Positions 33,555 to 44,775 of a stretch of 64,000 nt of DNA are shown piece after piece (positions within the stretch are counted from its first letter, which is position 1; each line of letters starts with the position of its first letter). A program made the position numbers and the translations under genes. Below the pieces are notes generated by a model. It saw only the letters and a program-made list of their open reading frames with translations. It did no database searches and was not told the DNA's origin. This DNA comes from Artemia franciscana (taxonomy: Eukaryota; Arthropoda; Branchiopoda; Anostraca; Artemiidae): positions 10,279,654 to 10,343,653 of the forward strand of contig NC_088872.1 of the NCBI RefSeq assembly GCF_032884065.1. Reading direction: 5' to 3'.

Positions 33555-34195
33555 TCAGGCCATGACAATTATACGAATATAATACTTATTTGGGTTGTAT
33601 GAAACTGGTTTTGACATGCGCTTGGGTAAAGTAAATCGCATTTTATAATACGAACCGAATTTCAATGAATTAAAAAGTGGCAAATCTGCTACCCTTTTTT
33701 TTCTTGCGACAAGCGCTTGTGTAAAATAAACTAGCAAACTTAGTTCCCCAATGGTTGTGAAATTTTTTAGAGGGAACTTATTGTCATCCAAGTTCCAACT
33801 CCAAGGGCCCCGATTTTTTACCTACCTCCATTTTTTGAACTCAAAAAATTTTTTCCATTTGTTTTGAGATTTTTCATAGGCCAGAATTTTATCTTTCTTA
33901 TTGAAATTCTAATACAATGGGAGAGAATGACATTTGAATGCCTCGTTGTTTACTCTAAGAGGTGAAACCAAGATCAGAAGATTTTTTGACATTTTTCATG
34001 GGCCAGAATTTATTTTTCTTAATGACACTCTAATAACAGGGGAAAGAATGACAATTGAATGTATTTACACTAAGAAGTGAAACCAAGACCAGAGGAGTTT
34101 TTTGAAATTTTTCATAGGCCAGAGTTTATTTCTCTTAATGACATTGTAATACAATGGAAAAGAACGGCAATTGAATACCTAGCTAATCCATTTTC
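33555..34195. repeat. Interspersed repeat with ~115-bp subunits, copy 1
   Basis: Shares with 36960-37630 the blocks ggtaaagtaaa, attttataatacgaa, agtggcaaatctgctaccc and agagggaactta. It then has three to four tandem subunits bearing ttttcataggccaga and gaatgacaattgaatg (about 33870, 33987, 34108). - strand open frames here are shadows of the repeat; both copies give similar but meaningless peptides. Confidence 0.75.
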
Positions 34196-35470
34196 GATTC
34201 TTAGCAATTTTGTGTGCAATGCAGATTGAACTTAAATATTTAAGTGAGACAAAGCGAGCGTCAACCAATTTGAACGTTATAGCATTTTTCCTAAAATTCA
34301 TTTTGATTCCCTTTTTCGATTTTTATCGGTTTTGTGTGCAATACCAATTGAACTTGAATAATTAAGTGAGACAAAGTGGGCGTCAACCAAATCTGAACGT
34401 TATACCATTGTCTAAAATTCATTTTGATGCCATTTTTGATTTTTGTCAATTTTGTGTGCAATACAGGTTGAACTTGAATATTTACGTGGGAAAAAGCGTA
34501 CAGCATCCCAATTTGAACGGTATACCATTTCCAAAAATTTATTTTGATTCCATTTTCAATTTTTAACAAATTTTGTTTGCAATACAGATTGAACTTGAAT
34601 ATTAAAGTGAGACAAAGCGTGTGTCAATCAAATTTGGACGGTATAGCATTGTCTAAAATTCATTTTGATGCCACTTTTGATTTTTGTCAATTTTGTATGG
34701 AATACAGGTTGAACTTGAGTATTTACGTGGGAAAAAGCGTACAGCAGCCCAATTTGAACACTAAACCATTTCTTAAATTTTATTTAGATTCCATTTTCGA
34801 TTTTTAGCAATTTTGAGTCCAATACAGATTGAACTTGGATATTAAAGTGAGACAAAGAGTGCGTCAACCATATTTGAACCATACAACGTTTCCTAAAATT
34901 TATTATGATTCCATTTTCGATTTTTGTTAATTTTGCGTGCAATAAAGATTGAACTTGAATATTTAAGGGGGTCAAAGCGTCCGTATAGCAAATTTGAACG
35001 TTATAGCATTTCTTAAAATTTATTTTGATTCCATTTTCGATTTTAATCAAAGCGTGCGTCAACTAAATTTGAACGTTTAGCATTTTCTAAATTTCATCTT
35101 TAAACCATTTTCGATTTTTTGTCAATTTTGTGTGCAATACAGATTGAACTTGAATATTAAATTGAGACGAAGCTTCATTCAACCAAATTTTAACGAAATA
35201 GTATTTCCTAGAATTCATTTGATTCCAATTTCGATTCTTGTCAACTTAGTGTGCAGCACAGATTGAACTTAGATATTTAAGTGATACAAAGCCTGCGGCA
35301 ACCATATTTGAACGTTAAAGCGTTTTCTAAAATTCATTTTGATTCCATTTTCGATTTGAGCAATTTTGTGTGCAATAAAGTATTCTAGATTGAACGTGAT
35401 TATTTAAGTGGGACAAAGCAAACGGCAACCATATATGAACGTTATAGCATTTCCTAAATTTCATTAGTTG
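34196..35470. repeat. ~120-bp tandem satellite, about 10-11 units
   Basis: Each unit carries ttttgtgtgcaatacag, attgaacttgaatattta, gtgagacaaagcg and aatttgaacgttatagcat. Landmarks fall near 34207, 34328, 34447, 34567, 34688, 34809, 34930, 35122, 35242 and 35362; one unit near 35045 is shortened. Units differ by 10-25 %, so the array is not young. Open frames on both strands are by-products. Confidence 0.85.
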
Positions 35471-35582
35471 TGTAACATATTCTTTTGGGATCAGTTAGCT
35501 AGTACTTACAATTACGAAACAATAGCTTCATCAAATGATTGGACTTTATGACACTGATTTTATTGACTTGAAAAAATAATCT

Positions 35583-36063
35583 TGTGGTGTTATACTCGAA
35601 CGTGCATTTTTGTTATTGTCTGTGCAACATCAAGAAATTGACTGTTATTATTGGAAAGTGAAGTATAATATGTTTGCGTATGATAAAAGCTTGTGGAGTA
35701 CTATATTACGTCATATGAATAGACAGGGATCCTATGACCGAGTGATTACACCGTATAATAGAAGTGGTATAGAACTGGCTACTGTACAGGAAGAAGTCCG
35801 AGATATATGAAATTTTGTCGAAGTTGAAGCACTAGAGTTTTAATTAAAAACTGTGACCCTAAAATTCCACTTTTCAATTTAGAGGAGTTTAAACGTCCAA
35901 AATTTGAAGGAGCTTATCGCCGTCCCGACGATGAGGTTAGGTTCTTCGCCCGGTGGATACCGAGGGACATACCTAATCGTAATAAGTGCAAACGACACGG
36001 TAAAAATAACATCATGCTATATCATGGGATCCCACGTTTGTGGATGTTTAATAATGAACTTTA
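35583..36063 (+). pseudogene. Unrecognised coding stretch in two frames
   Basis: Frame 1 (to 35810) reads H-Q-E-I-D-C-Y-Y-W-K-V-K-Y and ends E-E-V-R-D-I-stop. After a shift, a second frame is open from about 35832 to 36063: N-C-D-P-K-I-P-L-F-N-L-E-E-F, then D-E-V-R-F-F-A-R-W-I-P-R-D-I and R-L-W-M-F-N-N-E-L-stop. Composition (Trp, charged residues, few Ser/Leu runs) looks coding, unlike the AT-rich flanks. AATAAA follows at 36125. I do not recognise the protein; it could be a host pseudogene or a mobile-element gene. It lies between two satellite arrays. Confidence 0.4.
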
Positions 36064-36229
36064 AGTATCATTTTTATGTAAATATGTGGGTTTTTTCAAA
36101 AAATCCGTTTAATTATGCATAAACAATAAATATGATTAAGCTTAACCCATTTTTTTTTATAATAGTCCTAGCTCATAGGTAAAACCCTACTCTAGGTAAA
36201 GCCCCTCTCCCACCGGGAGTATGAGATGG

Positions 36230-36960
36230 ATGAACATAAATTCAGTGTGTTATAGTTGCTGACTGAAATTTTGAGCGTTTGAGTTGCTGGCTGAGTGCCA
36301 AAAAAGGTAATAAAAGCACTTTTGAGTACAGCAAACTCAGTTAGTTGGTATATTCCGAGTGTTTTAGTTGATGACCGAGTAGCAAAAATTTAATGAATGC
36401 ATTTTTGAGCACAACAAACTGAGCTAGTTGATAAATTCCGAGATTTTAGTTGCTGAATGAGTATCAAAAATTTAATAAAAGCACATTTGACTACAATAAA
36501 CTCAGGTAGTTGATAAATTCCGAGTGTTTTACTTGCTGGCAAAGTTCATAATAGCACTTTTGACTACAACAAACTCAACTACTTGGTAGATTCCAAGTCT
36601 TTTAATTGGTGACTGAATATCAAAGAAACATTAATAAAAAAGCACTTTTGCATAGGACAAACTCAGCTAGTAGGTAAATTCCGAGTTCCTCGTTGCTGAC
36701 TGAGCATGAAAAATTAATTAAAAGCACTTTTGACTACAATTAATTCAGGTAGTTGATAAATTCCGAGTGTTTAACTTGCTAGCTGAATACCAAAAATTTA
36801 ATATAAGCAGTTTAACTCTGTTGATTATAGAGGTTGAAGAGCTGAATTAAATTTGATGTGGTTTATTCGTGAATTTTCCCAAGAATGAATAGTCTTAACT
36901 CTGTTGATTACAAAGTTTGAAAAGAAGAATAAAATTTGACGCGGTTTATTCCTTGAAAGA
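36230..36960. repeat. ~85-bp tandem repeat, then a shorter ~80-bp pair
   Basis: Units carry ttgataaattccgag, gttgctgactgag and aataaaagcacttttgac; ttccgag-type landmarks lie near 36349, 36431, 36515, 36586, 36676 and 36760. From about 36815 a second unit, aactctgttgattayaragt...ggtttattc, occurs twice. Both are non-coding. Confidence 0.8.
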
Positions 36961-37634
36961 AATTTTTCGTAGGCCAGAGAATAAGATTTTTCTTAGGCCA
37001 GAGTTTATTTTTCTTAATGACATTATAACACCATGGAAAGAATGACTATTGAATGCGCTTGGGTGAAGTAAAACGGACACATTTTATAATACGAATCAAA
37101 ATTTAGTGATTCAAAAAGTGACAGATCTGCTATCCCTTTTTTTATGACATGCGCTTGGGTAAAGTAAACCAGCGAACTTCTGTGCCCAAATAAATCAATG
37201 CTATGGCATTTTTAGAGGGAACTTATAGTCATCCATGTCCCACCTCTAAGGGCCCCCAGTGGCCTTCCTCCAACTTCCCCCCCCCATTTCTTTGAATTAA
37301 AAATTGTTTCAACCTTTTTTTGAGAATTTTCACAGAGCAGAGTTTTATTTTTCTTAATGACATGCAATGGGACAGAACGACTATTGAATGCCGCGTTGTT
37401 TGCGCTAAAAGGTAAAACAAAGACCAGAAGATTTTTTAAATTTTTCATAGGCCAGAGTTTATTTTTCCTAATAGTATTCTAATACCATGGAAAAGAATGA
37501 ATATTGAATGCGTTTGGGTAAAGTAAATTAGATGCATTTTATAATACGAACCGAACTTTAATGAATCAAAAAGTGACAAATCTGCTACCCATTTATTTCT
37601 TGTGACATGTGCTTCGGTAAAGTAAACCAACTTA
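36960..37634. repeat. Interspersed repeat with ~115-bp subunits, copy 2
   Basis: Matches 33555-34195: ggtaaagtaaa, attttataatacgaa, agtgacaaatctgctaccc, agagggaactta, and repeated ttttcataggccagagttta blocks near 36960, 36985, 37325 and 37445. The order of blocks is permuted relative to copy 1, as if excised from a longer tandem array. Confidence 0.75.
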
Positions 37635-38042
37635 CATCAATAAATAAGTGAAACCCAAAAACGAAATAAATTACAACAAATAATTGAGTCAACCTCAAAA
37701 CGAGCAGAAATTAAGATGAGCGGTGATGCCTTCTAAAGACCAGAACATAATTTGCACTTTACTGAAAAAAACTATAACAAAAAAGATGACCATGGATTGC
37801 CGGTTTAAGCGATATATACTGATAATTATTCCTTAAAGTTTTGATAATTTCTTATTTATGAAAGTAAGAACAGTGAAAATTTTTAAATGTATTTTATTTT
37901 CAGTAAAGCGCAATTTGTGTTCTAGCCCTGAGAAGACATGGGGGTTATTAGACCTACTCATGTTATTTTTTGCTCGTTTTGAGTTTGACTTGGTTATGTA
38001 TTGTAATTTCTATTCGTTTTGAGTTTCATTTGTTTATTGATA
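37635..38042. mobile_element. Foldback element with ~140-bp inverted arms
   Basis: Left arm (37635-37768) starts catcaataaataagtgaaac and contains caaaacgagcagaaatta and gcactttactgaaaa. Right arm (37897-38042) is its imperfect complement: cagtaaagcgcaatttg, tttgctcgttttgag, gagtttcatttgtttattga. The centre of about 130 bp is AT-rich. Non-coding, and unrelated in sequence to the element at 4632-4965. Confidence 0.75.
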
Positions 38043-39330
38043 GTGATTTGTGGTAGTTCTACGCTTCGAAGATTATTTGACTTTATTTCTGGTCATTCTT
38101 GGCTTAAATGGAGCTCTTGACTTTTCTTTGAATAACTTTTTGAGTGCAAAATTTTTTTTAATTTAATATTTATTAATCTAATTGATAAATAAAGTACATA
38201 AGAGGGCACTTCTCAATTTCAAAACCAACAGTTGTCTCTCATTTATTATGTTCATTGTTCGAAAAAACTATACATCAGAAAATATTTTAAAGGACGAATT
38301 TGAAAGTAGTGTTCTTTGACTGTTTAAAATCTTGACTTTTGAAGCTGAATAGTTTCGGCAGAAAAAAAATAGGTGAAATAATAAAGAGTGTCTTTAGACG
38401 TTTTCATTGTTACAATGGACATATGCCAATTTTACATGTCATTGCATCCTGTCCTGCCATTGAAGCGAGCAGAAACTTATAAAAAGAATAACACCACTAC
38501 ATAGCTTCACATTAGCTTGATTCCTGCTGTTTTCCAGTTTAATTACGTCATATACCATGCCTTTTCTTAGCATATATCATGCCTTTTCTTCGGCCTTTTC
38601 TTAGCAGGAATCACTCCAATATGACCTCAAATCAATATAGAATCATCTTGTATACGAAGTTGCTGTTTTTGTAAAATAAAATTACATTTTTAGCATGATT
38701 TTCTGCTAATGACAAAGACAGGTAGATAAAGCACTTTCCTTTAAAGTGAACCCTTAAGATGTTCTATATGATATCCCAGTGCTCTGCTAGCAGTAAAGAA
38801 AAAAAGAGGATACATAAGTGCTACCCATACAAAAAAAGTAATTTTCCTTGTTAGTCAAGCCAGGAGACTGTAATGGGTTTATAGCCATAATAATTCCGAA
38901 GGCATACTCTTTGTTTCAATCCAAAGTTTTTGTAAGGGGTTTCAGGCTAGTTTTGAAATTCCTCAAAATATATCTTTGGAATAACATTCGACAATAAATA
39001 CTAATCAATATAAATTTACCATCCTTAATCAACTACAAATGGAAATTTTCCTCTCTAGCCAGTTTTTTTTTTTAATATTTTTTAATATTTGGTTTCTATG
39101 GACCAGGGTTCAATCTTCATTAGATTGCAGCTATAAAAATCTAGACAACATTTTCGGTGCAGCCAATGATTCTAACTATTTTAAAATAAAAGGTTATTTC
39201 ATAGATATATAAGACCTTGTACAAGAACAATAAAACCATGCATAAAAAATTGCATCATCTAGTAGAAATAGCAAAGTAAAATGGATGGTGTTTGCTGTGA
39301 CTGAATCCACTCTACCACCTATTGAACAAA
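38043..39330. other. No feature recognised
   Basis: AT-rich. A short local duplication, catgccttttctt, occurs near 38560-38600. No gene or repeat family recognised. Confidence 0.45.
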
Positions 39331-39339
39331 TAAGACGCG

Positions 39340-39744
39340 ACACATTTGCCCTATCCCGCTTTCGTCGGATTCAGTTTTCACCATTAAACCTGATTCAGTC
39401 AGAGCAATCCAACTAGCTCAGGTTGATGTTCTTATGAATGAGGCATTGCTGGCAATGGTTTATAAAATATTAATCATTTGTTTTGATCCAAAGTAAATCA
39501 AAAATTGTCATTTGGAGGAAAGACTTTAGTCACTGGAGGTGATTTCTCTCAGTGTTTACCTGTTAAACTCAAAAGTAAAAGCAGTGCAACACTCAATTTG
39601 TCGATCAAAAGAATCATCTCTGAAAGTATTTCAAAAAATATCATTAGTAAAAATTTGAGCGTTGATTGCGACAAAAAGGAAGCATTCGTGAAGCTTATCC
39701 TACAACTGAGAAATAAAAATATTCAAAAAAGAATTCTTTTCTGA
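39340..39744 (+). pseudogene. Helitron/PIF1-like helicase fragment
   Basis: Translation gives A-Q-V-D-V-L-M-N-E-A-L-L-A-M-V-Y (Walker B-like region, with Asn where PIF1/Helitron helicases have D-E), a stop, then F-G-G-K-T-L-V-T-G-G-D-F-S-Q-C-L-P-V (the conserved F-G-G-K...G-G-D-F-x-Q-x-L-P-V helicase motif) in a frame open from 39505 to 39744. The aspartate-glutamate pair is lost and frames are broken, so it is inactive. No Helitron ends were recognised nearby, so it is probably an internal fragment. Confidence 0.75.
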
Positions 39745-40087
39745 GTTTTTCTATTGTGCAAAACTATTCGGTTCATCAAAACAAGCGTTATGCCTTTAAA
39801 ACGGTCTGACTTCAACCGAAGTCAACTTAAAACTATCACTAACCCGTGGCGAGGGCCAGGGTTTCTCGTTTCTTTAATTTGTTTTCCTTCTGTTTTTTAG
39901 TTCATATTCCTCTTATTTTTACAGTCTGTGTTTAATCTAATCGTTCCTAAACTATTATCCATATAATTTCAACTTCACAGCTTAACTACTTTGTTTGTTT
40001 GTTTTAATGACAAACAGAATTTGGACAAACAAACACTTGATTTAATAAACATAGAAGTGCAGAAGCTCTGGATGTTCAAAAACTTAC

Positions 40088-40255
40088 CTTCGTTGCTACT
40101 AACAGTTAAATCAAATTGAGGACGATCAAAATTGGACTCAAGCTTTACAGATATACTTGTTGAAACAGCCAAAGGATCTTCCTCCATCTGCGATAAAACA
40201 GCAAATGAAGCCTCAAAACCGGAAGGATTTTCATTTTGATATACGTCTTCAATTT
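40088..40255 (-). CDS. Acidic linker exon of a zinc-finger gene
   Basis: A 168-nt exon on the - strand between acceptor ttttttag and donor gaag/gtaagt. Both boundaries are phase 1, so its length is an exact multiple of three. With an upstream G it reads E-I-E-D-V-Y-Q-N-E-N-P, later L-S-Q-M-E-E-D-P-L and S-V-K-L-E-S. It is homologous to the exon at 58400-58570 (E-V-E-D...L-S-P-K-Q-E-D-D-S-L). V-K-L-E fits the SUMO-acceptor consensus. The nearest downstream finger exon is at 29838. It is likely an interdomain segment of a C2H2 regulator; expression is not shown. Confidence 0.65.
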
Positions 40256-41290
40256 CTAAAAAAAAAAACATTCATGTTCAGAGCCTAAAAAAAAATATAT
40301 AATCTGCTCATATAAAACTGAGTAGTTTTTTTGTGGATTCTCTTTTTCAATGAAATGTAGTCCTCGAAGTCTTTGATCATTCTCTAGTTTCCGAAAACTT
40401 TACTGCAAAAATATTACGATTTAAGCTTAATAGTTTTGACTGCTACCTCGGTAATCACACACCACTACAGAAAATCATGCTTTCGATATTATATCTATAT
40501 TTACTCACCATATTCCACTGGGACTTAACCTGATTCAGTCAGCCGTGGTACAACTAAAGTTAGTTAAATCTAAATCAACCTCCGTAATTCAACTAAGTTC
40601 TTCCCGATTTCACTAACAACTCCCATTCAAATTTAACCTAACTAACTTAACATCATAAATGAACAACACGACTATTGTTGCAAACAATTAAACTTTGACT
40701 TCGATGAATTTGTCCTTTTCTTTCAGTAATTACTCTTCAAGTATTTCTTATTGCATTTTACTTTAACAGAAATCTATTTCTCCCACTGTATCAAAAATGG
40801 CAATAATTTATTCTTGCGTCTAACGTATTTGAAACTTCCTTCAAACAGAGGAGTTTTCCCAAACCCATATATAAGGTGTAAATCCAATATGGGTGGTAAA
40901 GTCTAAAAGCTGAGAACTAATACTGAAATTTTTAGATCGAAGATATCAACAAACGTTATGTCTAATTTTGAACTAAGATTTTAAACAGAGTGTTTTACCT
41001 TAATTGTTTAAAAATCTACGAAGGCCAGGAAATATCCCTCAGGGCCCCCCACTAGTTAGGGCATGGTCACAATTATTCATCACCCAATATTTTCATGCTT
41101 CACGAAAACATAGCCATTTCGTGTCAACAAACAAAGGATTTTCGGCAATTTTCTATGAGCAGAACTGTTAAAGAGCCTAGACGTCTTTTGATTTTTCTAG
41201 GAACAAAAGTTTGTTAGCAAACAAAGGGCGTGTCGCTATTTCCAGGAGGCAGAAGTCACGTAATCCGCTATTAATTCCACTGGTCCCCGG
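40256..41290. other. Spacer, no gene recognised
   Basis: AT-rich sequence between the linker exon and a + strand promoter. No repeat recognised. Confidence 0.4.
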
Positions 41291-41293
41291 GGG

Positions 41294-41330
41294 TATAAAA
41301 CCCAGTACTAGAATGGAATTCTCGTCAGTC
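41294..41330 (+). promoter_or_regulatory. Core promoter: TATA box plus TCAGTC initiator
   Basis: TATAAAA (41294-41300), in the locally GC-rich context ccccgggggtataaaaccc, is followed by TCAGTC (41325-41330), the arthropod initiator consensus. The predicted +1 A is at 41327, placing the TATA start near -33, close to the usual distance. A first ATG with a following GT donor lies 45 bases downstream. An upstream gggcgtg and a tcacgtaa box (about 41228-41261) could be regulatory. Confidence 0.5.
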
Positions 41331-41371
41331 TTGAATTAGATTTTGAAGGTGATAAAACTCAAGTTTAAAAA

Positions 41372-41398
41372 ATGGATAAGTACCAAAGATACCAACAG
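41372..41398 (+). CDS. First coding exon of an unrecognised + strand gene
   Basis: ATG at 41372 gives M-D-K-Y-Q-R-Y-Q-Q, then CAG/gtgagg, a good donor, phase 0. It is supported by the upstream TATA/initiator pair and a phase-compatible exon at 42739. No protein family is recognised. Nine codons alone prove nothing; the case rests on the combination. Confidence 0.45.
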
Positions 41399-42738
41399 GT
41401 GAGGCTCTTTCTATATACCCTTTTCCACCACCCCCCAATTTTTTTAAAAACCCCAAAAAACAGTTAAAAACCCAACCCCTCTCTCACATAAAAAGTTTTT
41501 GTCTGGTTTTACCAAAAGCAAGGGTTAAACACAACTTAATCAATCTCCGTCAGATTTCGGTCTTAAAGCGAACAGCCGGTGTCGTGATAGTTGGGCAAAA
41601 GGGTAATTTCTTACCTGATGGTAAATTAAACTCTCTAATAGCGCTTAACCAGGGCAAGCAGACCTCAAATAAAGATACTTTTTTTCTTATCGAATCGACG
41701 AGTTATGATTGAACATAATCCATAATTTTTGAGGGGGCGACCTAAATTCTGACTAGTTTTATTTTAAGCCGTCAACAGCTATTCGCTATGGAGGGCAATC
41801 AAGTTATGAGTCGTTACTTAATCGTGAAAAGGGAAACTTTTATAACACCTGCTATGTCTGCTAAATCCCAGTTATGAAAAGGGGACGACATTTCAATGGA
41901 AAAGCGTATTATTTTCGCTAGAAATAAGAAACAAAGGTTAAATTAAATTTTAGTGTGAAATGGCTATATAAATGTAGGATATCTATGCCTCAAACTGAAG
42001 TGCGAGTAATATTCTTTCCTTATAGTAAAAGAAAATGGAAAATTTGACTGTATTAATGAATTATTATGTGAGCCTCCGGCCCTTAATAAGGTCAGATGTA
42101 ACCTTAGTCTAAAGACTAAAAGTTTACTGGTTGTCTGACTTTTTTCCTCTAGAGCGTCCTGTTTATTAAACACATTTCTCGTAAATAGTTGCCTCTTATA
42201 AACAATATAGGAAAATGAAGCTTTTAGAGATGGGTCTACAGACTAAGGGGTCTCAAACACTCTTGCATAAAACTTTTGTAGCTCAAGTGTGAAGAGTGTT
42301 TTCATTAATATGTTATAGAAAGAATAAAAACGCAAAGAAAATATTTGCGGTCTGTAATATTCCCTAATTCAAATTTTTCCACTAAATACCCCTTTTCGCC
42401 TTACCCTCCCCTCTTACTAAAGTTAGCGAAGTCCCTTGAATCACTATTAAAGTTTAAATTCCACTCGCTAATCCCAGGGTTACACAGCATTTGCTAATGT
42501 TTGCCCCCATGGTTCACATATCAATACGGCATTTTTCCTATGTGTGGGCCACGTCAAGGTGGGTGGGGGGCAATGGGGTTATTTCTGAAGGCTAAATTCC
42601 ATGCTTCTGAAATGCTTGTATATTTTCGTGTATTTTAACCATATATGTCCTTTTTATGAAATCTAATTTCCATAAATGATCAAATGAGACGTATTTTTTC
42701 ACTACATGAAAAAAACTAAAATTTATTTTCTATTTCAG

Positions 42739-42978
42739 GAAAACTCTGAAATTCCCCCCAGCAAGAGGGCGAGGACGGGAGACACCCGAATCGTGCACAA
42801 CACCCAAGATACAGCCCCATTACAGGGTGAAAATAATGTCCCTTCGGCTCCCAACTGCAATAAAGTTGTGGAGGCTTTGACAGCTAGGCCATCAGCGTAA
42901 GTCAAAGATGGAGTTGCCACCTCTTTTGGGCCTCCCAAGTCCCCAAAAAATGAAGTTCAGGGCTCTTTTATTACCAAC
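42739..42978 (+). CDS. Second exon of the unrecognised gene, with an in-frame TAA
   Basis: Acceptor tctatttcag, phase 0, reading E-N-S-E-I-P-P-S-K-R-A-R-T-G-D, with a basic patch that may be a nuclear localisation signal. After A-R-P-S-A comes TAA (42898-42900, codon 54). The same frame then continues V-K-D-G-V-A-T-S-F-G-P-P-K-S-P-K without stops to a second donor, aac/gtaagt (after 42978), giving exactly 80 codons, phase 0. The TAA itself overlaps another gtaagt donor (gc/gtaagt, after 42896, phase 2). So the exon is 158 nt with an early donor, a last coding exon, or 240 nt with a nonsense codon. Function unknown. Confidence 0.45.
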
Positions 42979-43529
42979 GTAAGTAAAACTATTGATATTT
43001 TCCGTAAAGTTTTTTATTGTGCGGTGAAAAAATTAATCTTTTTCTAGCTAATGTATATTCTTTTCACCCCAATAAAGGGTCCCTCCTGGTAGTTCTCGAG
43101 GAACCCGTAGGTTCTAAAGGAAATAGATTTTTCATCATTCTTTAATACTAGGAACTTAATTTATTTTGTTATAATGAATTCATTCTTCAAGTGATTAGTA
43201 GTGTTCTGAAAATGTTCTAAGAGGGGGATTTCAAGATCCTAATTCTTAGATTAATAATATTCTTTTCAACTTAATAATGGACCCTAACGCTAGTTTTGAG
43301 AGGGTTGAGAACCCCTAAAAGAAATAGCTAAAAATAATCCATTCTTTTAGCGATTAGAGGTGATTTGAAAAAGGTGTTTTCTAACATCCTGCATTATAAT
43401 GTTGAAAACTTAGAGCGCTGTCGAAGGGGAACCCTATTCAGGGAGGGGAATTTGAGGGCATTGCTTAATAGGATTTTCATTACAATGAAAATACCCCATT
43501 CTTGGGGTTAATAAAGAGTCCTGACATAT
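42979..43529 (+). other. Probable intron after the 42.7-kb exon
   Basis: Follows the gtaagt donor. AT-rich, with no further exon identified. The sequence then enters the GAGCTC repeat. Any downstream exons of this gene were not found in the window. Confidence 0.4.
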
Positions 43530-44775
43530 GCTGCTCTTGGACTTGTGCTTATTCTTTCCACCAAGTTTCATCCTGATCTCTCCGCTTTAGGCGTTTTCCA
43601 AGATTTCCGCCCCCCTCTAATGACACTGGATCTGGAAGGGATTTAAAATAAGAGATCTGAGTTTCGATGTCCTTCGAAATATAAAATTTCATTAAGATAC
43701 GATCACTCTTTCGTAAGTTTAAAATACCTCATTTTTTCTATTTTTTTTAGAATTACCCCCCCCCACTCCCCCAAAGAGGGCAGATCCATTTTGGTTATGT
43801 CAATCCCGTATCTAGGACTTGTGCTTATTTTTCCCACCAAGTTGCATCCCGATCCCTCCACTCTAAGCATTTTCCAAGATTTTAGGTTCCGCCTCCCCCC
43901 AACTTCCCCTTCACCAGATCCGGTCAGGATTTGAAATAAGAGCTCTGAGACATGATATTCTTCCAAAAACATCCGATCACTCCTTCGTAAGTTAAAAATA
44001 CCTCATTTTTCTAATTGTTCAGAATTAACCCTCCTCCCCCGAAGAGGGCGGATCCGTTCCGGTTATGTCAATCATGTATCTAGGACTTACAATTATTTTT
44101 ACCACAAAGTTTCATCCCGATCCATCAATGTCACCGGATCCAGTCCGAATTTGAAAAAAGAGCTCTGAGACACAATATCCTTCCAAACTTCAAATTTCAT
44201 TAAGATCCGATCACTCCTTCGTAGGTTAAAAATACCTCATTTTTCTAATTTTTCAGAATTAACCCTCCTTCCCCCCAACTCCCCCAAACGGAGCAGATCC
44301 GTTCCGGTTATCTCAATAAAGTATCTAGGACTTCTGCTTTTTTCCCACAAAGTTTCATCCCGATCCCTCCACTCTAAGCGTTTTCTAAGATTTTTGGTCC
44401 CCCCTCCAACTCCCTCAGATGTCACCGGATCTGGTCGGGATCAGGATCTGGTCGTGTCTCAGAGCTCTTAAAATAAGAGTTCTGAGACACGATATCCTTC
44501 CAAACATCAAATTTCATTAAGATCCCATCACCCGTTCGTAAGTAAAAAATACTTCATTTGTTTCTATTTTTTCCGAATTAACCGGCCTCCCACTCCCCAC
44601 CAGATGGTCAAATCTGGAAAACGCCTATTTCTAATTTAATTTGGTCCGGTCCCTGATACGCCTCCAAAATTTCATCGTCCTAGATTACCTGGAAGTGCCT
44701 AAAGTAGCAAAACCGGGACAGACCGACAGAATTTGCGATCGCTATATGTCACTTGGTTAATACCAATACTCCTAA
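43530..44775 (+). repeat. GAGCTC interspersed repeat, 5'-truncated copy
   Basis: Begins inside a subunit (ggacttgtgcttattctttc) and carries subunit landmarks near 43639, 43929, 44149 and 44459. It ends with the family tail: a gatggtcaaatctgg block, tccctgatacgcctcc, and ctatatgtcacttgg with its hairpin. The 5' palindrome is missing. - strand open frames (43703-43972, 44237-44425) are shadows of this repeat. Confidence 0.85.

Noticed and set aside
34291-35062. Similar open frames on both strands in the 120-bp satellite
   Set aside because: They repeat because the DNA repeats; they appear on both strands, shift with each unit and have no conserved motif.
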